From assembly GCA_002923335.1 (NCBI GenBank), contig BEHZ01000039.1:1-13423 (forward strand): DNA of 13,423 nucleotides. Direction: 5' to 3'. Each line of letters opens with the position of its first letter. Position 1 is the stretch's first letter. Made by a program: the position numbers and the translations under genes. The notes under the pieces were generated by a model. It searched no databases. It saw only the letters and a program-made list of their open reading frames with translations, and was not told the DNA's origin. The stretch is from a bacterium HR23. GTDB lineage: Bacteria > Chloroflexota > Dehalococcoidia > Lucifugimonadales > HRBIN23. Below, in pieces: positions 5,547 to 12,227 of this stretch.

Positions 5547-6140
5547 ATGACCCAGAGGACCAGCGTCGTTACGGCGGACCGCTTTGCCAAGGGGCTTACC
5601 TATCAGCAGTTCCTGGCCCAAGCCAAAGTGAACCTGGACCAGTTCCAGAAATGGTATGACGAGTTTACACCCAAGCCAGACGACCTGGCCTTCTTCCGCC
5701 GGGCCATGGCCCTTCCCAAAGGCCCGGCCAAGGTGCTGGCCCTGGGGGAGGACTGGTGCCCCGATGTCTACCGTGGCCTGCCGGTGATGGCCAAAATCGC
5801 CGAAGCGGTGGGCCTGGAGTTCAGGGTCTTCCCCCGAGACCAGAACCTGGACATTATGGACGAGTTCCTTTACCAGGGGCAGTTCCGCTCCATCCCCACC
5901 TTCGTGTTCTATACCAAAGACATGAAGTATATCTGCCACTGGATAGAACGCCCCGCGCTGGCCAACAAGGAGATGGCCGAGATAACGGAGCAACTGAAGC
6001 GGGAGATGCCCAACGCCAAAGAGGAGGACCTGCGGGCGGAACGGCGCAAGCGCCTCCTGGCCCGCTGGCCTCTCTGGCAGCAGGAGACGGTGCGGGAGAT
6101 CCGCCAGATGTTGGCCCAGGCCCTGGGCATCCCCGCCTAG
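5547..6140 (+). CDS. Thioredoxin-fold protein with a single-cysteine active-site loop
   Basis: A 197-residue protein resembling the Thioredoxin_9-like family. After an N-terminal helical region (YQQFLAQAKVNLDQFQKWYDEF) comes a thioredoxin-like core with VLALGEDWCPDVYRGLPVMAKIAE, a strand LEFRVFPRD, and the cis-Pro segment FRSIPTFVFYTKD. The usual WCxxC is reduced to WCPDV, with Cys71 as the only active-site cysteine; a second cysteine, Cys130, lies in YICHW. The C-terminal 60 residues are charged and helical. The ATG at 5547 follows GGGAGGGAGG; an upstream in-frame ATG at 5499 has no ribosome binding site. A one-cysteine site suggests a monothiol mechanism or a role in bacillithiol- or mycothiol-type chemistry, but this is open. 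The protein is probably cytoplasmic, as no signal peptide is seen. Confidence 0.85.
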   Translation: MTQRTSVVTADRFAKGLTYQQFLAQAKVNLDQFQKWYDEFTPKPDDLAFFRRAMALPKGPAKVLALGEDWCPDVYRGLPVMAKIAEAVGLEFRVFPRDQNLDIMDEFLYQGQFRSIPTFVFYTKDMKYICHWIERPALANKEMAEITEQLKREMPNAKEEDLRAERRKRLLARWPLWQQETVREIRQMLAQALGIPA

Positions 6141-6151
6141 GGCCTGTTGCG

Positions 6152-6168
6152 GGGCAGTCCCACTGCCC
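6152..6168 (+). repeat. Hairpin GGGCAGT-CCC-ACTGCCC
   Basis: A perfect 7-bp inverted repeat with a 3-base loop lies 11 bases after the thioredoxin-fold gene. There is no T-run behind it, so it may be an mRNA 3'-end structure or part of the selenoprotein gene's leader. The rest of the 120-base gap to 6260 shows no convincing promoter to me. Confidence 0.45.
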
Positions 6169-6260
6169 TGAGGCGGTAGGAAGAAGCAAGCGTAGACTTT
6201 CGGTCCGCACGGCGTGGGGGGCGGGAACGGTTCAGGACACGGAACGACCAAGGAGGAGGT

Positions 6261-6530
6261 ATGGCCGAGCAAGGCCTTCAGGTGGAAATCACCTTCTGCA
6301 TGTCCTGAGGCTATCACCTGCGCGCCGCCTGGATGGTGGGCGAGTTGTTCAATGTCTTCCAGGACACCATAGCGTCCCTGCGCCTCATCCCCGGAGGTGG
6401 GGGTGTCTTTGACGTGCGGGTCAACGGCAAACTGGTCTTCTCTAAAAAGCAGGCAGGCCGATTCCCCGAACTGAACGAACTTATTCAGGCCCTCAACAAC
6501 GCCCTGGAGGCGCAGGAGTCCCAAAAATAA
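6261..6530 (+). CDS. SelW/Rdx-type selenoprotein with in-frame TGA (Sec16)
   Basis: An 89-residue protein of the Rdx family (SelW, SelT, SelH, Rdx12). It starts at ATG 6261 with AAGGAGGAGG directly before it and reads VEITFCMS, then TGA at 6306-6308, then GYHLRAAWMVGEL. The TGA sits exactly where the family has the U of its CxxU redox motif, giving C13-M-S-U16-GY. The downstream part is canonical: a helix, a LRLIPGGGGVFDVRVNGKLVFSKK hairpin region and GRFPELNELI, ending at TAA 6528-6530. Both halves share one frame, and the upstream half has its own ribosome binding site, so recoding fits better than a nonsense mutation. Standard gene calling would start at ATG 6333 and lose the active site. 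The expected role is thiol-based redox chemistry in the cytoplasm. selA, selB, selC and selD must be elsewhere in the genome if this is right. Confidence 0.87.
6306..6342 (+). promoter_or_regulatory. UGA codon and putative bacterial SECIS hairpin
   Basis: After the TGA, CGCC (6323-6326), G and CC (6328-6329) pair with GG (6335-6336), U and GGCG (6339-6342). One G is bulged, and the apical loop is UGGAU (6330-6334). The loop begins 22 bases after the UGA and has a G as its second base. Known bacterial SECIS elements lie inside the coding region about this far downstream and carry a G near the start of the loop. I paired this by eye; no folding energy was calculated. Confidence 0.55.
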
Positions 6531-6554
6531 CAAAAAACTGTGCCCCGGGTCCCC

Positions 6555-6584
6555 TTGACATCTGCACCTGCTGGGGTGTACAGT
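6555..6584 (+). promoter_or_regulatory. Promoter of the lipoprotein-protease unit
   Basis: A perfect -35 TTGACA (6555-6560) and a -10 TACAGT (6579-6584, 4 of 6 matches) are spaced 18 bases apart. Transcription would start about 60 bases upstream of the lipoprotein ATG. The spacer contains a short inverted repeat, CACC...GGTG (6565-6578). Confidence 0.6.
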
Positions 6585-6648
6585 TATCTGCAATTTCTGC
6601 CGAGCACCCTCCCCGCCCGGGGCTGTCCAAGTCTGTTAGGGGGAAATA

Positions 6649-7245
6649 ATGGACACCACTTACAGCGCGGCGCGTGATAGGCGGATATGTTGGCAGAGGA
6701 TATGGTGGGCGCTGGGCCTGGCTCTTGTGTTCCTGGTGGCCTCTGCCTGCGCCCGCACCCCTACCCCCACCCCTACGCCTGTGCCCCCCACCCCCACGCC
6801 AACACCGACACCCCGCCCCGCCGCCACTCCCTCACCCACCCCACCACCGTTGCCCGGCCCCACAGCCACCTCCCCGGCTCAGGAGGGCCTGCGCCTCACC
6901 CTTTCCCTCTCCAAAGGAGAGTTCCGTGTGGGGGAGAACATAGAGGCCCGCCTCACCCTGGCCAGCGCCTCCCCTCAAGAGATTGCGGTTACCACCAACA
7001 CCAGTCAACTCTTTGACCTGCTGATTCGGAGCAAAGGAGGAGAGCAACGCTGGTCCTCCGGCAGGGCTTTCCTCCCGGTGGTTACCACACACCACATCCC
7101 CCCCATCGGCGGCCTCTCTCAGACCCTTACCTGGCAGGCCACCGAAACGGGAGACCTGACCATCGTCGGCCTTACGGTCCAGATAACGATAGATAGCAAA
7201 CAGGTGCAGCTGCAGACGCCGCCGGTAACGGTGGCGGTCCGATGA
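6649..7245 (+). CDS. Lipoprotein with Thr-Pro linker and BsuPI-like (protease inhibitor) domain
   Basis: A 198-residue exported lipoprotein. An Arg-rich N-region is followed by the hydrophobic stretch WWALGLALVFLV and the lipobox ASAC, which makes Cys34 the lipidated residue. A low-complexity Thr/Pro linker (about 37-75) leads to a beta-rich domain (about 79-196). The segment GEFRVGENIEARLTLASASP, the NTSQLFDLLIRSKGGEQRWS core and the GLSQTLTW strand resemble the BsuPI domain, known from a Bacillus intracellular proteinase inhibitor. The next gene, whose ribosome binding site lies right behind this stop, encodes a subtilisin-type protease. The lipoprotein may therefore inhibit or hold that protease at the cell surface. 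BsuPI-like domains also occur in many surface proteins without proven inhibitor function. The ATG at 6649 follows AGGGGGAA. Confidence 0.82.
   Translation: MDTTYSAARDRRICWQRIWWALGLALVFLVASACARTPTPTPTPVPPTPTPTPTPRPAATPSPTPPPLPGPTATSPAQEGLRLTLSLSKGEFRVGENIEARLTLASASPQEIAVTTNTSQLFDLLIRSKGGEQRWSSGRAFLPVVTTHHIPPIGGLSQTLTWQATETGDLTIVGLTVQITIDSKQVQLQTPPVTVAVR
6757..6846 (+). repeat. Low-complexity Thr-Pro codon repeat
   Basis: This is a run of ACC/ACG/ACA and CCC/CCT/CCG codons encoding the Thr-Pro linker of the lipoprotein. Such linkers are common in surface lipoproteins of Chloroflexota. It is prone to length variation between strains. Confidence 0.8.
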
Positions 7246-7268
7246 GAACGCACGCCAAGGAGGGAGGA

Positions 7269-10200
7269 ATGAGGCGACCCGATATGCGTCTTATGTGGTT
7301 GGTGGCACTGCCTATAGCCTTGCTGGCTATGGCCGGCCTTTCCCTGGCATGGGTGCCCGCCAGCGACGGCACCGACCTGCAGGTTATCCGTGTCATTGCG
7401 GGAGACAAGAACCCCGCCGCTGAAGGGGAGGCCCTGGTGAAGTTCAAGGGCGAAATCTCCACTGCCCAAGCCCAGGACCTCCTGAAGAGCAACGGCATAC
7501 AGGTGCTGGAGCACTACGCCTCTTTGGGCATCTGGCGGGTGCGCCTGCCCCAAGGAATGAGCGTCAAGGAGGCCTCTCAGCGCCTCGGCGCCAGAATCGC
7601 CTATATTGAGCCGAACTACCTTTTGGGCACCCAGCCTACTGCCCAGGTGAACCTGGTGCCCGTGGGCGATACCCCTTCCTCAGCCCTCGCCCCCACCGGT
7701 CCGGGGAGCACTCCACCCCAGCCTCCGGCCCAGCAGAGCGGGGGCGACCTGCAGGTCATCAAGGTCATCCAGGGCCAGAAGCCCGAGGCGGCCCCGGGCG
7801 AGGCCCTGGTGAGGTTCAAGGGCGAGGTAGCCGCCCAGGCGGAGAGCATCCTGCAGGCCCAGGGCCTGAAGGTGCTGGAGCGCTATAACCTCTTCGGCAT
7901 TTATCGGGTCGCCCTGCCCCAGGGCGTGAGCGCCGCCCAGGTGGCCAAGAACCTGGCCGGCCAGGCCCTCTATGTGGAGCCCAACTACATCGTCCGTGTC
8001 GCCACTACCACCCCCAACGACCCCTCCTTCGGCCAACTGTGGGGCCTGCATAACACCGGCCAGGACGGAGGCACCCCCGACGCCGACATTGACGCCCCTG
8101 AAGCGTGGGACATCCAGCAAGGTGCGACCTCTACCGTCGTCGCCGTGGTGGACACAGGCATAGACTTCAACCACCCCGACCTCTCCGCCAACATGTGGCG
8201 CAACCCGGGGGAAACCCCCGGCAACAACACCGATGACGACGGCAACGGCTATGTGGACGACGTCTACGGCGTCAACTGCATCGGCACCGCACCCAACAAC
8301 ACCCCGCCTCTGGACGACAACAACCACGGCACCCATGTGGCGGGCACCATCGGTGCGGTGGGGAACAACGCTACAGGCACCGTGGGGGTAATGTGGCGGG
8401 TGGGCCTGATGGCCTTGAAGTTCCTGGACGCGACCGGCACGGGCACCACCGCCGACGCCATTGAGTGTATCCAGTATGCGGTGGCACAGCGGGCTTCCGG
8501 GACGCCTGTGCGAGTGCTGAACAACTCCTGGGGCGGGGGTGGGTTCAGCAACGCCCTGCGGGACGCCATTATCGCCGCCCGGAACCAGGGGATGCTCTTC
8601 ATCGCCGCCGCCGGCAACGCCAACAACGACAACGATGCCTCCCCCCACTACCCCTGCAACTACGACGTGGACAACATCATCTGCGTGGCTGCGTCCGACC
8701 GCAACGATAACAAGGCATCCTTCTCCAACTTTGGCAACCTCTCCGTTGACCTGGCAGCGCCGGGCGTCAGTATCTTCAGCACAGTGCGCAACGGCGGCTA
8801 TTCCAGCATGAGCGGGACCTCTATGGCCACACCCCATGTGTCGGGCGTGGCGGGCCTGCTGTTCACCCAGTTCCCCGGCCTCACTTACCAGCAGGCCAAA
8901 CGGCGCATCCTGTGCAGTGTGGACCTCAAACCCCAATGGTCAGGCCTCACCCTCACCGAGGGGCGCCTGAACGCCTTCAATGCCCTCACCGTTGGCACCT
9001 CCTCTCTCTTTAGTATGGCCCTGGCGCCCGACCGGGGCTTCCGGGTGCTGGCCAGTTCCACCGTGGTTATCCGTGCGGAACTGTGCGCCGGGCAGGACCC
9101 CGTGCTGGGCGCAACGGTAACCGCCTCCTTCGCTAACGGCGACCCGCCCGTTACCCTACGGGACGACGGGGTGGCCCCCGACACCGCGGCCAACGACGGC
9201 ATCTACGCCGGGAACTGGGTCCCCCAGAACCCGGGTCAGGCGGACATCACTATCACCGCCACGAAGAGCGGCCTGACCCCCGCACCGCCTCGGCTCATCC
9301 CCGGCCGTGTGCGGGGCAACCCCAACTACCAGCACGCGGGTGTCCCCTTTGAGTGGGAGGACATCCGGGGCGTGGGCCTGCGCTTTGAGCCCGATGATGA
9401 CTGGTGCGTCCTCCTGGGCACCAGCATGCCTATCCAGTTCTTTGGCGAGGCCTACACCCAGTTCACGGTGTCCAGCAACGGCTTCGTCTCCTTCCCGCCC
9501 AGCGGGGCGTGCAGTAACTTCGCCAACGAGGCTATCCCCAACAGCACCCTGGGGGAGGCCATCGCCGTCTTCTGGGACGACCTGGTCGGCCGACCGGATG
9601 CTTCAACGGGCGAGGTATGGGTGGCGGTTCTGCCACCGGGGCCCGGCAAGCCGTGGCGGCGCCTGGTGGTGCAGTGGCAGGATATGCAGCACTTTGGCGG
9701 CGCCCCCTCCGGCGCCTCTTTCCAGGTCGCCATAGAGGAGGTAACGGGGCGTATCTTCTTCCGCTACCTGGATACGGACTTCGGGGATCCGGCACTCAAC
9801 AACGGGGCGAGCGCCACGGCGGGCATTCAGTTGAATGCCACCATGGGCCTCCCCCACAGCCACAACCAGCCTGTTCTCACCAGCGGGAGCGCCTTTGTTA
9901 TCTTCCCCGCACAGCCCTCGGGGCTAGGCAAACTGAGGGTAGAGACCCAGCCGCCTTCGCAGGTCCAGATCTACGCCAACGGCATCCTCATGGGCGAGTG
10001 GGGGCTGGACTGGCCGGATGTGCCCGCCGGCATCTATCGCCTGGAGTTCCGCAACCCGCCCTATAGTTGGAACGCCTCCAACACCATCCTGGTGCGCATG
10101 CACCCGCCGGGCGGTGCCTTCACGGAACAGCCGGTGGACCAGCCCATCGTGATAGAGAGCGGGAAGGTTACCGAGGTGATCCTGCGCCTGTGGCAGAACG

Positions 10201-10439
10201 GGTTCCTGCGGGTAACCACCGAAGGCGCTTTTGGGCCCACTATCCTGGTGAACGGGACGCCACGCAACGCCTGGCAGTTCTGGGCCACGGTGCCCCCCGG
10301 CACATACACCGTCTCCTTCGCTCCGGTGCCCAACGCCACCACCCCCTGCACACGGGTCGCCACCGTGGTCAGCGGCAGCGGGACACGGGTGCACGGCAAC
10401 TACACCACCGGCTCCTGCGACATCGTCCCCTACCCCTAG
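7269..10439 (+). CDS. Secreted subtilisin-family (S8) serine protease with tandem propeptides and C-terminal beta domains
   Basis: A 1056-residue exported protease. The signal peptide (about 1-30) reads MRLMWLVALPIALLAMAGLSLA. Two I9-like propeptide domains (about 36-120 and 160-242) are joined by a Pro-rich linker. The S8 catalytic domain (about 250-580) has Asp295 in VVDTGID, His353 in HGTHVAG, oxyanion Asn450 in AAAGN and Ser518 in GTSMATPH. It is followed by an Ig-like segment (about 590-675, with DDGVAPDTAANDGIYAG), a nidogen-like beta domain (about 690-880, with VSSNGFVSFPP and AIAVFWDDL), and two PEGA-like repeats (from about 888 and 978). No membrane or sortase anchor is seen at the end. 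ATG 7269 is chosen over ATG 7242 because AAGGAGGGAGG (7257-7267) precedes it. It is probably a released or surface-bound degradative enzyme, co-expressed with the BsuPI-like lipoprotein. Confidence 0.95.
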   Translation: MRRPDMRLMWLVALPIALLAMAGLSLAWVPASDGTDLQVIRVIAGDKNPAAEGEALVKFKGEISTAQAQDLLKSNGIQVLEHYASLGIWRVRLPQGMSVKEASQRLGARIAYIEPNYLLGTQPTAQVNLVPVGDTPSSALAPTGPGSTPPQPPAQQSGGDLQVIKVIQGQKPEAAPGEALVRFKGEVAAQAESILQAQGLKVLERYNLFGIYRVALPQGVSAAQVAKNLAGQALYVEPNYIVRVATTTPNDPSFGQLWGLHNTGQDGGTPDADIDAPEAWDIQQGATSTVVAVVDTGIDFNHPDLSANMWRNPGETPGNNTDDDGNGYVDDVYGVNCIGTAPNNTPPLDDNNHGTHVAGTIGAVGNNATGTVGVMWRVGLMALKFLDATGTGTTADAIECIQYAVAQRASGTPVRVLNNSWGGGGFSNALRDAIIAARNQGMLFIAAAGNANNDNDASPHYPCNYDVDNIICVAASDRNDNKASFSNFGNLSVDLAAPGVSIFSTVRNGGYSSMSGTSMATPHVSGVAGLLFTQFPGLTYQQAKRRILCSVDLKPQWSGLTLTEGRLNAFNALTVGTSSLFSMALAPDRGFRVLASSTVVIRAELCAGQDPVLGATVTASFANGDPPVTLRDDGVAPDTAANDGIYAGNWVPQNPGQADITITATKSGLTPAPPRLIPGRVRGNPNYQHAGVPFEWEDIRGVGLRFEPDDDWCVLLGTSMPIQFFGEAYTQFTVSSNGFVSFPPSGACSNFANEAIPNSTLGEAIAVFWDDLVGRPDASTGEVWVAVLPPGPGKPWRRLVVQWQDMQHFGGAPSGASFQVAIEEVTGRIFFRYLDTDFGDPALNNGASATAGIQLNATMGLPHSHNQPVLTSGSAFVIFPAQPSGLGKLRVETQPPSQVQIYANGILMGEWGLDWPDVPAGIYRLEFRNPPYSWNASNTILVRMHPPGGAFTEQPVDQPIVIESGKVTEVILRLWQNGFLRVTTEGAFGPTILVNGTPRNAWQFWATVPPGTYTVSFAPVPNATTPCTRVATVVSGSGTRVHGNYTTGSCDIVPYP
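7374..7628 (+). repeat. Propeptide repeat, copy 1
   Basis: This encodes residues 36-120 (DLQVIRVIAGDK to YIEPNYLLG). Copy 2 at 7746-7994 lies exactly 372 bases (124 codons) further on. Conserved blocks include GEALVKFKGE/GEALVRFKGE and Y(I/V)EPNY. At DNA level, 7428-7453 and 7800-7825 differ at only one base in 26, so the duplication is recent or kept similar. Confidence 0.85.
7746..7994 (+). repeat. Propeptide repeat, copy 2
   Basis: This encodes residues 160-242, directly before the catalytic domain, in the normal place of an I9 propeptide. It is slightly shorter than copy 1 and ends in YVEPNYIVR, followed by the TPNDPSFGQLWGL start of the protease domain. Confidence 0.85.
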
Positions 10440-10458
10440 CACCCCAGGGGGGCCAAAA

Positions 10459-10490
10459 GAGAGGGGAGGGGGCTTTTCCCCTCCCCTCTC
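10459..10490. terminator. Strong, probably two-way intrinsic terminator
   Basis: GAGAGGGGAGGGG (10459-10471) and CCCCTCCCCTCTC (10478-10490) form a perfect 13-bp stem with a GCTTTT loop. CCTTTCTT follows on the plus strand. On the minus strand the stem is followed by TTTT, from the AAAA at 10455-10458. It would stop the protease transcript rightwards and the minus-strand operon leftwards. Confidence 0.8.
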
Positions 10491-10514
10491 CCTTTCTTGG
10501 GAGTGCCCCGCCAC

Positions 10515-10712
10515 CTACCCGCCGCTTTTTCCCTCCTCGCCCACACCCCGCTTCTCCCGGATGGCCCCCTCGGCCGGGGCGAAGATGGAATCGCCTCCCG
10601 GAAGGGGCGTCCGCAACACCTGCTCCCGTGGGGAAGGTTTGCCGGGCACCAGCATCCCGACACCTCCCATCAGCAGACGGGCTAAACGCCCCAATGCCTT
10701 GCGCCGATCCAT
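10515..10712 (-). CDS. Small hypothetical protein, 65 residues
   Basis: I do not recognise this protein. It starts at ATG 10710-10712, eight bases after the SDR stop, and its ribosome binding site AGGAGGGG overlaps that TAG, so it looks translationally coupled to the SDR. The N-terminus MDRRKALGRLARLLMGGVGM has basic residues, including RR, before a short apolar stretch (roughly 14-23). This recalls a weak Tat-type signal or a membrane-contacting helix. The rest (PGKPSPREQVLRTPLPGGDS to the Gly/Lys/Glu-rich end) is polar and probably flexible. No cysteine is present. It is the last gene before the terminator at 10459-10490. Coding status rests on the ribosome binding site and position, not on recognised similarity. 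Confidence 0.55.
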   Translation of the reverse strand: MDRRKALGRLARLLMGGVGMLVPGKPSPREQVLRTPLPGGDSIFAPAEGAIREKRGVGEEGKSGG

Positions 10713-10720
10713 AGCCCCTC

Positions 10721-11530
10721 CTAGTGCTCCATGACCGAACCGCCGTTGAAGTTGATGGCCTGGCCTGTGATGTAGTCGCACACGGGGGAGCAGAGGAAAG
10801 CGATGAAGCGCCCCACCTCCTCGTCGGTCGCCGCACGCCCCAGGGGGATGGTCTTCAGCACCGCCTCCCACCTCTCCCCCCGCCCCAGGTCGTCCATACG
10901 GGAGGTGTCGGTTACCCCCGGGCAGACTGCGTTCACCGTGATGCCGTAGGGGGCCAGTTCCCGTGCCACCGATTGGGTGAAAAGGTGGATGGCCGAGTTG
11001 GCGGCGGCATAGGCGGAGGTGTTGGCCTGCCCCCGCTTGCCCGCCGTAGAGGAGACATTGACGATGCGCCCCCAGCGTTGGCTTTGCATCACCGGGGCCA
11101 CATACTTGGTGCACAGGAAGGTGCCCACCACCTTCACCTCCAGCACCCGCCGGAAGACCAGTTCGTCCATTTCCCATACAGGCACCCGGTCGGGGCCTCG
11201 GGCAAAGGCAGCGTTGTTCACCAGGATGTCAATGCGCCCGAAGGTCTCCAGGGCCTTGCGCACCATCTCCTGGACCTGCTCTGCGTTGGTCACGTCCACC
11301 ACCAGGGGCAAGGCCCGCCGGCCCAGGGCACGCACCTGCTCCGCCACGCTGTCAATATCCCGCCAACCGATGCGCTTTTCGTCCTCGGGGAAGGTAGCGG
11401 GGTCTCGCCCCGTGCCGGTGATGACCACATCGCACCCCTCCTGGGCCAGGGCGACCGCCGTGGCCCGCCCGATGCCCCGCAACCTCCCCGCCCCTGTTAC
11501 GATGGCAACCTTGCCCTCCAGAACGCCCAT
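10721..11530 (-). CDS. SDR family oxidoreductase with YxxxN in place of YxxxK
   Basis: A 269-residue classical short-chain dehydrogenase/reductase. The Rossmann nucleotide-binding motif is TGAGRLRGIG (12-21), one residue longer than the usual TGxxxGIG. NNAAF, the structural NNAG-type motif, follows. The catalytic Ser161 lies in NVSSTAG and Tyr174 in SAYAAAN, 13 residues apart as normal, but the usual catalytic Lys four residues after the Tyr is Asn178 (codon AAC). VCPGVTDT and the C-terminal YITGQAINFNGGSVM are typical of the family. The ATG at 11528-11530 is chosen because AAAGGAGGGAA precedes it; the open frame runs further upstream without a signal. It may be an altered or inactive reductase, or may use another residue. 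The neighbours (CoA-transferase and cyclase) suggest catabolism of an acid or hydroxyl compound. Confidence 0.92.
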   Translation of the reverse strand: MGVLEGKVAIVTGAGRLRGIGRATAVALAQEGCDVVITGTGRDPATFPEDEKRIGWRDIDSVAEQVRALGRRALPLVVDVTNAEQVQEMVRKALETFGRIDILVNNAAFARGPDRVPVWEMDELVFRRVLEVKVVGTFLCTKYVAPVMQSQRWGRIVNVSSTAGKRGQANTSAYAAANSAIHLFTQSVARELAPYGITVNAVCPGVTDTSRMDDLGRGERWEAVLKTIPLGRAATDEEVGRFIAFLCSPVCDYITGQAINFNGGSVMEH

Positions 11531-11576
11531 AGGGTTCCCTCCTTTTCCTGCGGGATGGTGGCTGGAGCGGTAGGGC

Positions 11577-12227
11577 TCACAACAGGCGTGCCACCACCCG
11601 GGCCGGCCCCCCATCGCCCCCACCGATTTTCACCGGGAAGGCCAGCACCTCAAAAGCCTTGCCCACCAGCGCCTCCAGGTTCACCAGGTTCTCCACCAGG
11701 GGGATGCCTGCCCCCAGCAAGATGTGGTGCACCGGGAAGCCGCTTCCCGGCGGGTCAACGGGGAAGTCCACCCCCACCGCTTTCACCCCCTCGTCTCTCA
11801 GCCACTGGGCCGATTCGGGGGCCAAGAAGGGGTGGCGCTCATAGTAAGTAGGGCTCCCCATCTCCCGCTGTGCCCACCCCGTCCACAGGAGGACGATAGC
11901 GTCCCATAGCCATGCCTCCCGCAGGGCATAACGCACCGCCTCCAGGGTAAGGGGCTGGCCCGGCTGGGCGTAACGGCGCAGGTCGGCCAAGACCCCCCGC
12001 CCGGCCAGGCGCTCCAAGGGCACCGTGTCTATCGTCAGACCCTCAGGGACGAAGTGATAGGGGGCATCCACGTGGGTGCCCAGATGCGTGGCCAGGGTGA
12101 TACGGGTATTGCTCCGCCCGTGCTGGGCGTGGGTGTGCACCGGCTCGGCGGTAAAGCCGGGCAGGCCGGGCACGGGCGTCAGGCGGTCGCCGCTCAGGGG
12201 AAGGGTGAGGTCAACCCACCTGGTCAA
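11577..12227 (-). CDS. Cyclase family protein (kynurenine formamidase-like metal hydrolase)
   Basis: A 216-residue member of the cyclase/formamidase family. The metal-binding signature HLGTHVDAPYHF is complete, with His48, His52, Asp54 and His58. The WVDLTLPLS start, the middle GVKAVGVDFPVDPPG and the later HHILLGAGIPLVENLVNLE are typical. The family includes N-formylkynurenine formamidases, isatin hydrolases and polyketide cyclases, so the substrate is open. No ATG fits. The start is TTG at 12225-12227, with AAGGAGG five bases before it, which makes the protein begin MTRWVDLTL as its relatives do. The start overlaps the 3' end of recX by 17 bases, which points to coupled translation. Confidence 0.88.
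   Translation of the reverse strand: MTRWVDLTLPLSGDRLTPVPGLPGFTAEPVHTHAQHGRSNTRITLATHLGTHVDAPYHFVPEGLTIDTVPLERLAGRGVLADLRRYAQPGQPLTLEAVRYALREAWLWDAIVLLWTGWAQREMGSPTYYERHPFLAPESAQWLRDEGVKAVGVDFPVDPPGSGFPVHHILLGAGIPLVENLVNLEALVGKAFEVLAFPVKIGGGDGGPARVVARLL

Noticed and set aside
6306..6308. TGA as a true stop, making the SelW-like gene a pseudogene
   Set aside because: The TGA falls on the family's Sec position, the frame is otherwise intact on both sides, and the upstream half has its own ribosome binding site.
6757..6846. Repeat tract considered as a CRISPR or tandem-repeat locus
   Set aside because: It has no spacer-repeat structure. It is in frame and encodes the Thr-Pro linker of a lipoprotein.
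7242..7268. ATG 7242, overlapping the lipoprotein stop as ATGA, as start of the protease
   Set aside because: ATG 7269 has the strong AAGGAGGGAGG site, and translation from it gives a normal signal peptide. The overlap remains possible but is less likely.
7680..8936. Long minus-strand open frame opposite the protease gene
   Set aside because: It is Val/Gly/His-rich without motifs and lies opposite codons with clear catalytic residues, so it is a shadow frame.
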